From: CAVSKL01 sp963728475 [NCBI: Candidatus Eiseniibacteriota bacterium]
GTDB taxonomy: Bacteria; Eisenbacteria; RBG-16-71-46; JABDJR01
Length of the DNA stretch: 64,000 nt
NCBI GenBank assembly: GCA_963728475.1
Contig: CAVSKL010000001.1
Span: 1-64,000, forward strand
Direction of reading: 5' to 3'
The notes beneath the pieces are model-generated. The model was not told where the DNA came from. It made no database searches and saw nothing but the letters and a program-made list of their open reading frames with translations. Position 1 is the first letter of the stretch, and every line of letters starts with the position of its first letter. Shown one piece after another: positions 1 through 8,724 of this stretch. The position numbers were made by a program, and so were the translations under genes.

Positions 1-339
1 AGCAATGTCACCATCGAGAACAACATCATCGCCTACTCGCGGTCCGGTGGCGGCATCGGATGCCTGAACGGGGCGACCCCGGTGATCCGCAATAATCTGC
101 TCTGGCAGAACGGGGACGGCGACGCCACCGGTGACTGCACCTCCTGGCCCGGCACCGACGGCAACCTCTCCGCCGATCCCGCCTTCTGCGACACCACGTC
201 CGGCGACTGGTCGGTGGCGGAGAACTCGCCCGCGCTGACCGACCCCAACGGACCGATGGGGGCCATTTCCGAACCCGGTTGCCAGGCTGCTTCAGTCAAG
301 CCGACCACCTGGGGCCGCCTCAAGGCGCTCTACCGATGA
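1..339 (+). CDS. Secreted parallel beta-helix protein, C-terminal part (cut by window edge)
   Basis: The frame is open from base 1, so the gene begins outside the window. The 112 visible residues are the end of a right-handed parallel beta-helix: short repeats with Asn-Asn-Ile and Asn-Asn-Leu turns, then a Cys-containing cap (DCTSWPG, FCDTTSGDW) and the tail TTWGRLKALYR before TGA. The same C-terminal block recurs almost unchanged at 2992-3330 and 4473-4811, so this is the first of at least four tandem paralogues. Its stop overlaps the next ATG (ATGA at 336-339). Such helices often bind or cleave polysaccharides or act as surface proteins; no catalytic residue can be assigned here. Confidence 0.8.
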   Translation, partial: SNVTIENNIIAYSRSGGGIGCLNGATPVIRNNLLWQNGDGDATGDCTSWPGTDGNLSADPAFCDTTSGDWSVAENSPALTDPNGPMGAISEPGCQAASVKPTTWGRLKALYR

Positions 340-740
340 GCCGATCGAACGGAGGCCGGACGGTGGGGGGCGCGGCCCGCGGGCCTGCGCCCGGCCGCCT
401 GATTGCACGTCCCTCGCCGCCCGGCACCGCGGCCGCGTTGGCGCTGGCGCTCCTCGGATCCGCCTTCGTCCCGCGCCTCGCCGCCGCGCGGACGTGGAAC
501 ATCTCAGCTGACGGTACAGGCGACGCCCCGACCATTCAGGCCGGGATCGACAGCGCTGCGGTCGGGGACACCGTGCTGGTGGGTCCGGGGACGTATTACG
601 AGAACATCCTGTTTCGGGGGCGGGACATCGTCTTGAAGGGCTTGGCCGGGCCCGAGGCCACGATCATTCACGGTTCCCCCTCGGTTCTTCCCACCGGGCT
701 TCGGGCAGCCCCGATACAACTGGGCGTAAAAAACGCGTGA
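336..740 (+). pseudogene. Beta-helix paralogue 2, 5' fragment (interrupted by insertion)
   Basis: The ATG at 336 overlaps the previous TGA. The product starts with a basic leader and a hydrophobic segment ending in Ala-Ala-Ala, a probable Sec signal peptide around residues 25-50. The family N-terminal repeat TIQAGIDSAAVGDTVLVGPGTYYENI follows in two pieces (TIQAGIDSAAVGDTV, LVGPGTYYENI). Similarity to paralogue 3 stops near 728 after QLG, and the frame closes at 738-740 just before the left end of an IS3-like remnant. The rest of the gene resumes near 2290. It is one gene split in two and no longer able to make a full product. Confidence 0.8.
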
Positions 741-865
741 ATTTACTGTACGGCTTGATGAGACCCGACCCTTGAGAGGGGGGGTACTCCGGTGACTCCC
801 CAGGTCGAGATCGTTGATCCTGGGACTTCCCTGTGCTTGATCTCGCGTCGCGATCCGACGATTCC

Positions 866-1850
866 CTCAGTGGAGCGTTCGACCTCGATCTTCGGCTTGT
901 TGATCCAAACCTCCCGGGGAAGCGCGGCGGCTGAGGATTGCCGTTCGTGAACCGTTCCGGATGGGCGGCGTGCGCCTGCGCCAGCACGGCGGCGCGCCGG
1001 GCGAGCTTCTCCTGCGCGAGTCCGTAGTGCACGTCGTGCGGCGTCAGCAGCCCAGTCCGCTGTGGCGGCGCCGGTGTTGTACCACGGGAAGAAGTCACCG
1101 CCGTGAGCTCGGGCGTCTTGGATGAGCCGAAGCGTTCCGGAAGTCCGGCCGGTACTTGAGCGCTTGAACGGCTCTCGGAGTACGGGTTGTCGTTCGAGAC
1201 ATGCGGTCGGGAGTGCGTTTTTGTGACTCCAGGTCGGCCAACAGGAACGCCACGGGTTTGGACTTCATCGACGAACCTCGGTCGGCGTGGATCGTGAGCT
1301 GGCCCGGCACGATCCCCTGCCTCGCGCACGACTCCTCGAGAGCCGCCGGGCCAGCACCGCCGACTCCCGGTACGCTACCATCCAGCCGACGACGTAGCGG
1401 CTGAAGACGTCCAGGATCACGTAGAGGTAGTAGTACGTCCACTTCGCCGGCCCCAGGAGCTTGGTGATGTCCCAACTCCAAGCTCACGCGGGCGCGTGGC
1501 CAGAAGCTCGGGAGCCGCGTAGGACGGGTGCCTCAGCTGGTCTCGCCGCTCCCGCACTTCGCGATTCGCGGCCAGGATGCGAACATGGTCTTCTGAGCAC
1601 AGGTAGTTTTCCTCGTCGAGGAGCGTCGCATAGACTTCGGCCGGGGCAAGGTCCGCGAATCGAGGCTCGTGAAGGACCTCAAGCACCGCATCCCGCTCCT
1701 CGGGAGTCAATGCCCGGGGATCGTGCGAGGCTGGGGATCCGGCCTACTCAGGCTCCGGTAGTACGTCGCCGGGAGAGCGCCAGAGCGGCGCAGGTGGGAG
1801 CAACGCCCAGCCCGGGACCGACGGCCTGACCGTCTGCATCAGCGCCTCCC
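866..1850 (-). pseudogene. IS3-family transposase OrfB (DDE integrase) remnant
   Basis: Fragments of one OrfB follow each other on the minus strand in changing frames: LGVAPTCAALALS near 1760-1800, TPEERDAVLEVLHEP and APAEVYATLLDEENYLCS between about 1710 and 1590, the catalytic-core piece ARQGIVPGQLTIHADRGSS near 1240-1320, and KTHSRPHVSNDNPYSE plus LLTPHDVHYG further on. The HADRG Asp and the DNPYSE Glu region belong to the DDE core. Several frameshifts break the gene, so no functional enzyme is made. Confidence 0.75.
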
Positions 1851-2239
1851 GTTGCTCTCGGAGAGCTCGATCCCCAAAAGCTGCGAGAGTTTTTTTTGGA
1901 CCTCGACCAGGCCTTCCGCACGCTCGGCACGCGCCCGGGACCGCCCAGCTCGCGCTCCAGTTCTGAGATCCGCTTGTCCCGCGGATCGGGTGGCTGCACC
2001 TTGGGGCCGCGCTTCCTGGGCCGGAGCCGGCCAGCCACCCCGGGAACGGGCAGCTCGCCAAGCGGACAGATGCGAGGAGTACAACCCCTCGCGTCGGAGC
2101 AGCGCTCCATCTCCCCGGGCTTGCTCAGCTCGGCCTCCTGCAAGACCCGCCGCTTGTACTCCGCCGTGAACCGCCGCCGCTGTGCCTTGGCCAAAACCTC
2201 AACCTCTCGATCGTTCGTCCTGATTCCGTCTCGCTCCAT
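1850..2239 (-). pseudogene. IS3-family transposase OrfA remnant
   Basis: Read from an ATG at 2239, the first segment has the helix-turn-helix signature RRRFTAEYKRRVLQEAE. Similarity then moves to another frame (MYSSHLSAWRAAR), back to the first (RPRKRGPKVQPPDPRDK, ISELEREL) and again to the second (VEVQKKLSQLLGI). At least three frameshifts are therefore needed to rebuild one OrfA with its DNA-binding helix and leucine-rich coiled coil. It is clearly inactive. Confidence 0.75.
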
Positions 2240-2289
2240 CGGAGACCTTACTCGCTCTACATAAACTCCGGGGGGTCGTGTCTCATCCA

Positions 2290-3330
2290 TATTGGCGAGA
2301 GAATCCCGACGGCACCCCGCACTACCTATCACCTGAAGCTTTCAGGGGTATCGTGGTGAGCATCGAGAACGGGGAGACGCGGAGCACCGTCCTGGAGGGC
2401 TTCACCATCACCGGTGGGTACATGGGCATATTGGTTAACGACGCAAGCCCGACCGTTCGCGGGAACACTGTCACCGCAAACTCCGCAACACAGCGTGGAC
2501 ACGTTGGTGCCGGCATCGCTGCCGCTAGCAACCCTCAAAACCCTCTAAGTCCAGTCATCGAGGACAACATCGTTTCCGATAACTACGTCAACGGCACAGG
2601 TTCCGGCATCGTGTGCTCCGATATCGTAGCCACGGTGAGACACAACACAGTGATCGGCAACTGGGCCGAAGCTGGCGACGGCGGCGGCATCTATTGCGCC
2701 TATTGCCGGGTTGGGAGCGTGATCTCTGACAACCTCGTTCAAGGGAATGTTGCCGGTGATAAGGGCGGCGGCATTTATGTGGGTGGGTTGGGAAGAATCG
2801 ATGAGTTTGTAACAGTTGAAAGGAACATCGTCGTCGACAACGCTTCGGGCGGCAACAAGTACGTTCTGGTCGCGGGCGCCGGGATCGCACTGGAGACCGG
2901 GAACGCCCTGATCGCCCACAACACAATCGTGGGCTCGCTGGTTACCGGGTCCCTCGGTTCAGTGGGAGGGGACATCGGCATCACCGACCCAAGCAACGTG
3001 ACGGTTGAGAACAACATCATCGCCTACACGCAATCCGGCGGCGGCATCGGATGCCTGAACGGGGCGACCCCGGTGATCCGCAATAATCTGCTCTGGCAGA
3101 ACGGGGACGGCGACGCCACCGGCGACTGCACCTCCTGGCCCGGCACCAACGGCAACCTCTCCGCCGATCCCGCCTTCTGCGACACCACGTCCGGCGACTG
3201 GTCGGTGGCGGAGAACTCGCCCGCGCTGACCGACCCCAACGGGCCGATGGGGGCCATTTCCGAACCCGGTTGCCAGGCTGCTTCAGTCAAGCCGACCACC
3301 TGGGGCCGCCTCAAGGCGCTCTACCGTTGA
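2290..3330 (+). pseudogene. Beta-helix paralogue 2, 3' fragment
   Basis: From about 2290 the sequence again matches paralogue 3 (YLSPEAFRG, ENGETRSTVLEGFTITGGY) and runs open to TGA at 3328-3330, ending in the family tail TTWGRLKALYR. An in-frame ATG at 2460s or the nearby ATGAGC-like context gives no convincing new start and there is no signal peptide, so this is the distal half of the gene split by the IS remnant. Its last 340 bases are nearly identical to the ends of paralogues 1 and 3, whereas bases 2300-2840 differ from 3790-4320 at many sites. Confidence 0.75.
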
Positions 3331-4811
3331 GCCGATCGAACGGAGGCCGGGCGGTGGGGGGCGCGGCCCGCGGGCCTGCGCCCGGCCGCCTGATTGCACC
3401 TGACCTGTTGCGCTACCACGAAGGACCCGGGTACGGGGAAGCCAAGCGGTCGCGGGTGGGCGGTCTCCCATCGCCCGGCACCGCGGCCGCGTTGGCGCTG
3501 GCGCTCCTCGGATCCGCCTTCCTCCCGCGCCTCGCCGCCGCGCGGACGTGGAACGTCACCGCCGATGGGTCCGGCGACGCCCCGACCATTCAGGCCGGGA
3601 TCGACAGCGCTGCGGTCGGGGACACCGTGCTGGTGGGTCCGGGGACGTATTACGAGAACATCCTCTTCCGGGGGCGGGACATCGTCTTGAAGGGCTTGGC
3701 CGGGCCCGAGGCCACGATCATTCACGGCTCCCCCACAGTCACTCCCACCGGGCTTGCGAGTAGCCGAGTGCAACTAGGCCTGAACCCTGACGACTCGCCA
3801 CACTATCTAACACCCGAGGCCTTCCGAGGCACCGTGGTAAGTATCGAGAACGGGGAAACACGGAGTACGGTCTTGGAAGGTTTCACCATCACCGGCGGAT
3901 ATAGGGGCATATTGGTCAACGAAGCAAGCCCAATTGTTAGGGCCAACATTGTCACAGCGAATTCTGCGACAGCCTTTGGTGAAGTCGGCGCCGGGATCAG
4001 TGCCGCTAGCAATCCTCAAAACCCTCTAAGTCCAGTCATCGAGGACAACATCGTTTCGGACAACTACGTTAATGGCACAGGGTGCGGAATCGTCTGCTCC
4101 GATATCATAGCCACAGTGAAGCATAACGTCGTGGTTGGCAATCGAGCAGACTTCGGCGACGGCGGCGGCATCTACTGCATCGACTGCCGTGTCGGTAGCG
4201 TGGTCTCCGACAACCTCGTTCAAGGGAATGTTGCCGGGGACAAGGGGGGCGGGATCTACGTCGGCGGGTATGGCAGAAGCGACGAGTTCGTTACGGTCGA
4301 GCGGAACCTCGTCATCGACAACTCCTCGGGCGGCAACAAGTACGTTCTGGTCGCGGGCGCCGGGATCGCACTGGAGACCGGGAACGCCCTGATCGCCCAC
4401 AACACAATCGTGGGCTCGCTGGTTACCGGGTCCCTCGGTTCAGTGGGAGGGGACATCGGCATCACCGACCCAAGCAACGTGACGGTTGAGAACAACATCA
4501 TCGCCTACACGCAATCCGGCGGCGGCATCGGATGCCTGAACGGGGCGACCCCGGTGATCCGCAATAATCTGCTCTGGCAGAACGGGGACGGCGACGCCAC
4601 CGGCGACTGCACCTCATGGCCCGGAACCGACGGCAACCTCTCCGCCGATCCCGCCTTCTGCGACACCACCTCGGGCGACTGGTCGGTGGCGGAGAACTCG
4701 CCCGCGCTGACCGACCCCAACGGACCGATGGGGGCCATCACCGATCCGGGGTGCCAGGCTGCTTCAGTCAAGCCGACCACCTGGGGCCGCCTCAAGGCGC
4801 TCTACCGGTGA
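3327..4811 (+). CDS. Secreted right-handed parallel beta-helix protein (intact paralogue 3)
   Basis: This is the only complete copy, 494 codons from a TTG at 3327 that overlaps the preceding TGA. Order: basic leader, hydrophobic signal segment ending AAA near residue 72, the TIQAGIDSAAVGDTV repeat typical of pectate-lyase-like folds, about ten beta-helix rungs rich in NNI/NNL and GGGI turns, a Cys-containing cap and the tail TTWGRLKALYR. Compared with paralogue 2 the leader carries a net insertion of about 63 bases. No pectate-lyase catalytic signature is evident, so a substrate cannot be named. The TTG start is chosen from the conserved junction; a GTG at 3353 is a possible alternative. Confidence 0.8.
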   Translation: MSRSNGGRAVGGAARGPAPGRLIAPDLLRYHEGPGYGEAKRSRVGGLPSPGTAAALALALLGSAFLPRLAAARTWNVTADGSGDAPTIQAGIDSAAVGDTVLVGPGTYYENILFRGRDIVLKGLAGPEATIIHGSPTVTPTGLASSRVQLGLNPDDSPHYLTPEAFRGTVVSIENGETRSTVLEGFTITGGYRGILVNEASPIVRANIVTANSATAFGEVGAGISAASNPQNPLSPVIEDNIVSDNYVNGTGCGIVCSDIIATVKHNVVVGNRADFGDGGGIYCIDCRVGSVVSDNLVQGNVAGDKGGGIYVGGYGRSDEFVTVERNLVIDNSSGGNKYVLVAGAGIALETGNALIAHNTIVGSLVTGSLGSVGGDIGITDPSNVTVENNIIAYTQSGGGIGCLNGATPVIRNNLLWQNGDGDATGDCTSWPGTDGNLSADPAFCDTTSGDWSVAENSPALTDPNGPMGAITDPGCQAASVKPTTWGRLKALYR

Positions 4812-5113
4812 GCCGATCGAACGGAGGTCGCGCGGTGGGCGGCGCGGCCCGCGGGTCTGCGCCCGGCCGCCTGATTGCACGTCCCTCGCCGCTCGGCACC
4901 GCGGCCGCGTTGACGCTGGCGCTCCTCGGATCCGCCTTCGTCCCGCGCCCCGCCGCCGCGCGAACTTGGCAGGTGGCCGTCGACGCGAGCGGCGACGCTC
5001 CGACCATCCAGGCGGGGATCGACAGCGCCGCGGTCGGGGACACGGTCTTGGTGGGTCCAGGCACCTACTGGAGCACCGTACTGGAGGGTTTCACCAGCTC
5101 GTCGGAGGAGTAG
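4808..5113 (+). pseudogene. Beta-helix paralogue 4, truncated
   Basis: It starts at GTG 4808, overlapping the TGA of paralogue 3. The signal peptide and the first repeat (TIQAGIDSAAVGDTV, LVGPGTY) are normal. An internal deletion then joins GPGTY directly to the STVLEGFT rung found about 70 residues later in the intact copy. After roughly 24 further bases the family sequence ends and the frame runs into the antisense strand of the neighbouring TolB-like gene, stopping at 5113. The copy lacks nearly all of the beta-helix and the C-terminal tail. Confidence 0.75.
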
Positions 5114-5865
5114 ACGATCTGCGAGCCGTCGGGCGACCACGCCGGCCAGCCCTCCGCGGCCGGGGTGCGGGTGAGATTCCGCGGGTTGCCGCCGCCGGCA
5201 TCCGCGACATAGACCTCGTCGTCGGCGCCGCCGTGGAGGTACACGATCCGGGTCCCGTCGGGAGAGAGCCGGGCGCAGGTCTCCTCGGCGGGAGTGGCGA
5301 TGACCGGCCGGAGTCCGGCGCCGTCGGCGCCGATCTCATACACGTCCAGGTCGCCCCTCCCGGCGCGGTCCGAGTTGAAGAGAAGGCTCGCGCCGCCGGG
5401 GGTCCAGTAGGGATGGATGTCCCGGGCGGGATCGGTGGTGAGCGCGCGGAGTCCGCTCCCGTCCAGGTTCATGACGTAGACGTTCTCGTTCCCGTCCCGG
5501 TCCGACACCAACGCAACGCGCGCGTTGTCGGGGGACCAATCCGGGTAGTCGTCGTTGAACTCGTCGTGGGTGACCCGGGTCTCGCCGCTCCCGTCGGCGT
5601 TCATGACGTAGATCTGCCACCTTCCGGTGCGGTCGGACTGGAAGAGGATCCGCTTCCCGTCGTTCGACCACCGGGGGTACGCGTTCTTCATTCCCTCGGT
5701 CCAGAGCACCCGATGGGCGGGGACCACCGCCGCCCCGGCGGCGCCTTCTTCCCGGGTGGCGGTGATCCGGAGGGTCGCTCCGTCCTGCTCCGGGTTCTGC
5801 CGGGGCGCGCCGCACGCGCTCACTCCGGCGGCCAGCAGCACTCCGAGGCTCCATCGCAGTTTCAT
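5065..5865 (-). CDS. TolB/PD40 beta-propeller lipoprotein, C-terminus replaced by rearrangement
   Basis: The ATG at 5865 gives a lipoprotein signal (LLAAGVSACG, Cys about residue 17), then repeated PD40 blades of the form PRWSNDGKRILFQSDR, PDWSPDN, PYWTPGG, ARLSPDG and PAWSPDGSQIVYSSD. These fold as a TolB-like propeller, usually periplasmic and protein-binding. The last residues, VKPSSTVLQ, are read from the antisense strand of truncated beta-helix copy 4, so the natural end has been lost. The start overlaps the upstream small membrane gene (ATGA), and both follow the PD40 kinase gene on the same strand, suggesting one transcript. 266 residues. Confidence 0.75.
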   Translation of the reverse strand: MKLRWSLGVLLAAGVSACGAPRQNPEQDGATLRITATREEGAAGAAVVPAHRVLWTEGMKNAYPRWSNDGKRILFQSDRTGRWQIYVMNADGSGETRVTHDEFNDDYPDWSPDNARVALVSDRDGNENVYVMNLDGSGLRALTTDPARDIHPYWTPGGASLLFNSDRAGRGDLDVYEIGADGAGLRPVIATPAEETCARLSPDGTRIVYLHGGADDEVYVADAGGGNPRNLTRTPAAEGWPAWSPDGSQIVYSSDELVKPSSTVLQ

Positions 5866-6146
5866 GAGGGCATCTCCGGAAGCCACGTGAACCTGATCAC
5901 CAGGAGCGCGGCCACGGTGACGACGGCGAGAGCCACGGTGACGCGATACCGGCCGGCCAGGGCGAACCCTACCGAGGCCCCGAGGAGCGCCGCGTCCAGG
6001 AGCGCGCCGCCGATGAAGGGGTCCACCATCCGGAAGGTGAGGGCGGGGCCGAGCCCATGGCGGAGCCGGAAGTACTCGGCCAGGATCCGGACCAGGGCCA
6101 GGAACTGCGCTCCAAGCCCGAGATAGGCCCACCGGCGGCGGGTCAC
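5862..6146 (-). CDS. Small integral membrane protein, unknown function
   Basis: 94 residues with about three hydrophobic helices (roughly residues 8-25, 45-64 and 68-88) separated by short Arg-rich loops. I do not recognise a family. It lies 28 bases after the PD40 kinase gene, and its stop overlaps the start of the TolB-like lipoprotein, so the three genes are probably co-transcribed and translationally coupled. It may anchor or assist the partner proteins, but that is inference from position only. Confidence 0.6.
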   Translation of the reverse strand: MTRRRWAYLGLGAQFLALVRILAEYFRLRHGLGPALTFRMVDPFIGGALLDAALLGASVGFALAGRYRVTVALAVVTVAALLVIRFTWLPEMPS

Positions 6147-6174
6147 GGGGCGCGCCTCCCCGGCGCCCGGGGGA

Positions 6175-8724
6175 TCACTCCAGGCCCTCGAGCATCCACA
6201 CGTCTCCCCCCTTGGGACGGAAGCGGTCGAACAGCACCCACCGGCCGTCGTGGGACCAGACCGGGTAGTCGATCCGGCTATCCGGATCGGCGAACTCGTA
6301 GACCTGCTCCGGATCGCCGCCCCCGGCCTTCGAGGACCAGAGAACTTTGTGGGCCATGACGTCCATGATCCGGGTGCCGGCGGGGTTGAGCGAGAGGTGC
6401 GAGCCGCCGCGGACGTGGGGGAGCGCGGCCGGTTCCCCGCCCCCGGCGGGGACCGTGTGCACGGCCTGGCCGCCGGTGGAGCGTCGGAAGACGATGCGCG
6501 AGCCGTCGGAGGTCCAGCGCAGGAAGTGCCCCATCACCCCCACCCGCGTCACCTGCCGGGGGTTGCCGCCGTCCGCATCCATGACCCACACCTCCAGACG
6601 GCCGTCTCGGTCCGAGTGGTAAGCGATGGAGCGCCCATCGGGGGAATGGAACGGGTTCACCTCCACCTGGTCGGCGGGGGAGAGGCAGCGGATCTCGCGG
6701 GTGGCCAGGTCCAGGGTCCAGATCCCGGGGTTGCCGTTCCGCGCGGAGAAGAAGGCCAGGGACCGGCCGTCCGGGCGCCAGCTGGGCTGAAAGTCGCCGC
6801 CGGGCCCCCGGGTGAGCTGCTCCATGGAACGGTCGTCCAGGCGGTAGAGCCAGAGGTTCATGGCCCCGGCGCGGTCGGAGTTGAACGCCACCGCGCGGTC
6901 GTCGGGCGACCACGCCCCCCGGCTCGACTCGCGGGTGCCCGCGATGACCGCCTCCGGTTCGCCGGCCGCGCGCCCGGTCTCCGGGTCGACCGGAAGGCGC
7001 CACACGTCGGCGTTCTGGCGGAGAGTGCAGAAGGCCAGGCGCCTGCCGTCGGGGGAGAACGCCGCCTCCACGTCCTGCCCCGCGCCGGTCGTGACCTGCC
7101 GGAGGGCGCCGGCGGGAGCGCCCTGGGGGTCGACCGGCACCCGCCACAGGTTCATCCCGCCGCTTCGGTAGGAGGTGAAGTAGACCTGCCCGCCGGGGGC
7201 GAACACCGGGTGCACGTCCAGGACCGGATCGCGGGTGATCCAGTGGAGGTCGCCTGAGCCCAGGTGGACGGTGCGGATGTCGAGCTGGGTGCGCTCCACG
7301 TTCTGGAAGACGAGCACCCGCCCGTCCGGGGACCAGCGGGGGCGGACGTGGGCGACCGCCTCGGAGGTGTCGGTGGTGAGCTGGCGGGGATTGCGGCCGT
7401 GCCCGTCCACCGTCCAGATCCGGCGCGGTCCGGCCCAGTCCGCGTCCACCGCGATCTTGGTCCCGTCGGGCGAGACCGCCGGGTTCCAGGCGTCCTCCAC
7501 CAGCGTCCGCTCCGCCCCGGTCTCCAGGTCCTGCTCCCAGACGTCGCCCGCGTTCTCGGGGGTGCCCCCGAACACGCCGAACACGTCGCCGGGCTGGAGC
7601 TGCCGCCCGCGGGCGCGGCTCCGCACGAAGAGGATGGCGTCGCCGCCGGGGCGCCAGACCGGATGGATGTCGTCGCGGTCGCCTCGGGTCACCGGGAACG
7701 ACTCGCCGCTGGCCAGCTTGAGCCGGAAGATCTTACGCACCGGGCCGACCTGCCGGGTGAACAGGAGGTCTTCGCCGTCGGGCGAGAAGGCGGGAGCAGC
7801 CTCGACCCCTTCCGACCAGGTGAGCTGGGCGAGCCGCGGCATGGCGCCCGGCACCGGTCCGGTGCCGGCCTCCACGTGCGCCCGGGCGCGGAGGAGTTCG
7901 TCCCGGACGTCGCGGGCGCTCCGTACCCGCTCGGCGGCCGGTTTGGCCAGGCAGGACAGGAGAAGTCGCCGTACCCCTTCCGGGAGGCCGCCGGGCAGCG
8001 CCGACCACGACGGCTCGCGCGCCAGCACCGAGGCCACGGTCTCGGCATAGCTCTTGCCCGGGAAGGCGCGGGCGCCGGTGAGCATCTCGAACAAGACGCA
8101 GCCGAAGGCCCAGAGGTCGGCGCGCTCGCCGGCGGGCTCCCCCCGGACCTGCTCCGGGCTCATGTAGGAGGGGGTGCCGAGCACGGTGCCGGCCAGGGTG
8201 AGAGGGGCGGCGCCGAGGGCCTGGGTCTGGTCTCCCGGGGCGGGCTCATCGGACAGGACCCGGGCCAGGCCGAAGTCGAGCACCTTCACGCGGTCTTCGG
8301 CGTCCAGGTGGATGTTGCCCGGCTTGAGGTCGCGATGGACGACGCCCTTGGCGTGGGCGGCGTCCACCGCCTCGATGATCTGGGCGGCCACGTTGAGGGA
8401 AAGCTCGAATGGAAGCGGCCCCCGGCTCAGGCGTTCCGCGAGCGAGGTCCCGCCCACCAGCTCCATGACCAGGAAAGGACCGAGGTCGGAATCCTCCACC
8501 CCGTGGATGGTGGCGATATTGGGGTGGTTGAGCGAGGCCAGGACCCGCCCCTCGCGCCGGAAACGTTCCGCGCGCTCGGGATCGCCGGCCAGCTCAACGG
8601 GGAGGAGCTTGAGCGCGACCTCGCGATCCAGCCGGGTGTCGCGGGCGCGGATCACCACGCCCATCCCGCCCTGGCCGAGGTCGCCGAGAACCTCGAAGTG
8701 GCTCAGCCGGTCGCCCTGCTTCAT
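6175..8724 (-). CDS. Serine/threonine protein kinase with C-terminal PD40 (TolB-like) propeller
   Basis: 849 residues. The N-terminal Hanks-type kinase domain (about 1-285) has the Gly loop GQGGMG at 17-22, Lys39, the catalytic HRDLKPGN at 130-137, DFG at 150-152 and SPEQ in the activation segment. From about residue 300 to the end there are roughly ten PD40 blades (AFSPDGEDLLF, RWSPDGRVLVF, AWSPDDRAVAF and others). Unlike many bacterial kinases of this layout I see no clear membrane helix between kinase and propeller, so it may be soluble. The propeller probably senses or docks partners. It heads a likely three-gene unit with a membrane protein and a PD40 lipoprotein. Confidence 0.9.
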   Translation of the reverse strand: MKQGDRLSHFEVLGDLGQGGMGVVIRARDTRLDREVALKLLPVELAGDPERAERFRREGRVLASLNHPNIATIHGVEDSDLGPFLVMELVGGTSLAERLSRGPLPFELSLNVAAQIIEAVDAAHAKGVVHRDLKPGNIHLDAEDRVKVLDFGLARVLSDEPAPGDQTQALGAAPLTLAGTVLGTPSYMSPEQVRGEPAGERADLWAFGCVLFEMLTGARAFPGKSYAETVASVLAREPSWSALPGGLPEGVRRLLLSCLAKPAAERVRSARDVRDELLRARAHVEAGTGPVPGAMPRLAQLTWSEGVEAAPAFSPDGEDLLFTRQVGPVRKIFRLKLASGESFPVTRGDRDDIHPVWRPGGDAILFVRSRARGRQLQPGDVFGVFGGTPENAGDVWEQDLETGAERTLVEDAWNPAVSPDGTKIAVDADWAGPRRIWTVDGHGRNPRQLTTDTSEAVAHVRPRWSPDGRVLVFQNVERTQLDIRTVHLGSGDLHWITRDPVLDVHPVFAPGGQVYFTSYRSGGMNLWRVPVDPQGAPAGALRQVTTGAGQDVEAAFSPDGRRLAFCTLRQNADVWRLPVDPETGRAAGEPEAVIAGTRESSRGAWSPDDRAVAFNSDRAGAMNLWLYRLDDRSMEQLTRGPGGDFQPSWRPDGRSLAFFSARNGNPGIWTLDLATREIRCLSPADQVEVNPFHSPDGRSIAYHSDRDGRLEVWVMDADGGNPRQVTRVGVMGHFLRWTSDGSRIVFRRSTGGQAVHTVPAGGGEPAALPHVRGGSHLSLNPAGTRIMDVMAHKVLWSSKAGGGDPEQVYEFADPDSRIDYPVWSHDGRWVLFDRFRPKGGDVWMLEGLE

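Larger units (their letters stand above)
756..2289 (-). mobile_element. Degenerate IS3-family insertion sequence
   Basis: This minus-strand remnant separates two halves of a beta-helix gene. Imperfect inverted ends can be seen: TGATGAGACCCGACCC reading in from 756, and GGATGAGACACGACCC reading in on the other strand from about 2288. Between them lie pieces of OrfA and OrfB in several frames. I could not find a clean target-site duplication; about 28 bases at 729-755 match neither the paralogues nor the right end, so the left boundary is uncertain. No intact transposase remains, so the element is immobile by itself. Confidence 0.75.
336..5097 (+). repeat. Tandem repeat unit of beta-helix genes
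   Basis: About 1.45-1.5 kb per unit, excluding the IS. Unit boundaries fall at the overlapping stop/start codons at 336, 3327 and 4808. The gene-end blocks 1-339, 2992-3330 and 4473-4811 are almost identical, as are the unit starts. The central parts of units 2 and 3 diverge, giving a mosaic of conserved ends and variable middles. Unit 1 is cut by the window edge and unit 4 is truncated. Confidence 0.8.
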
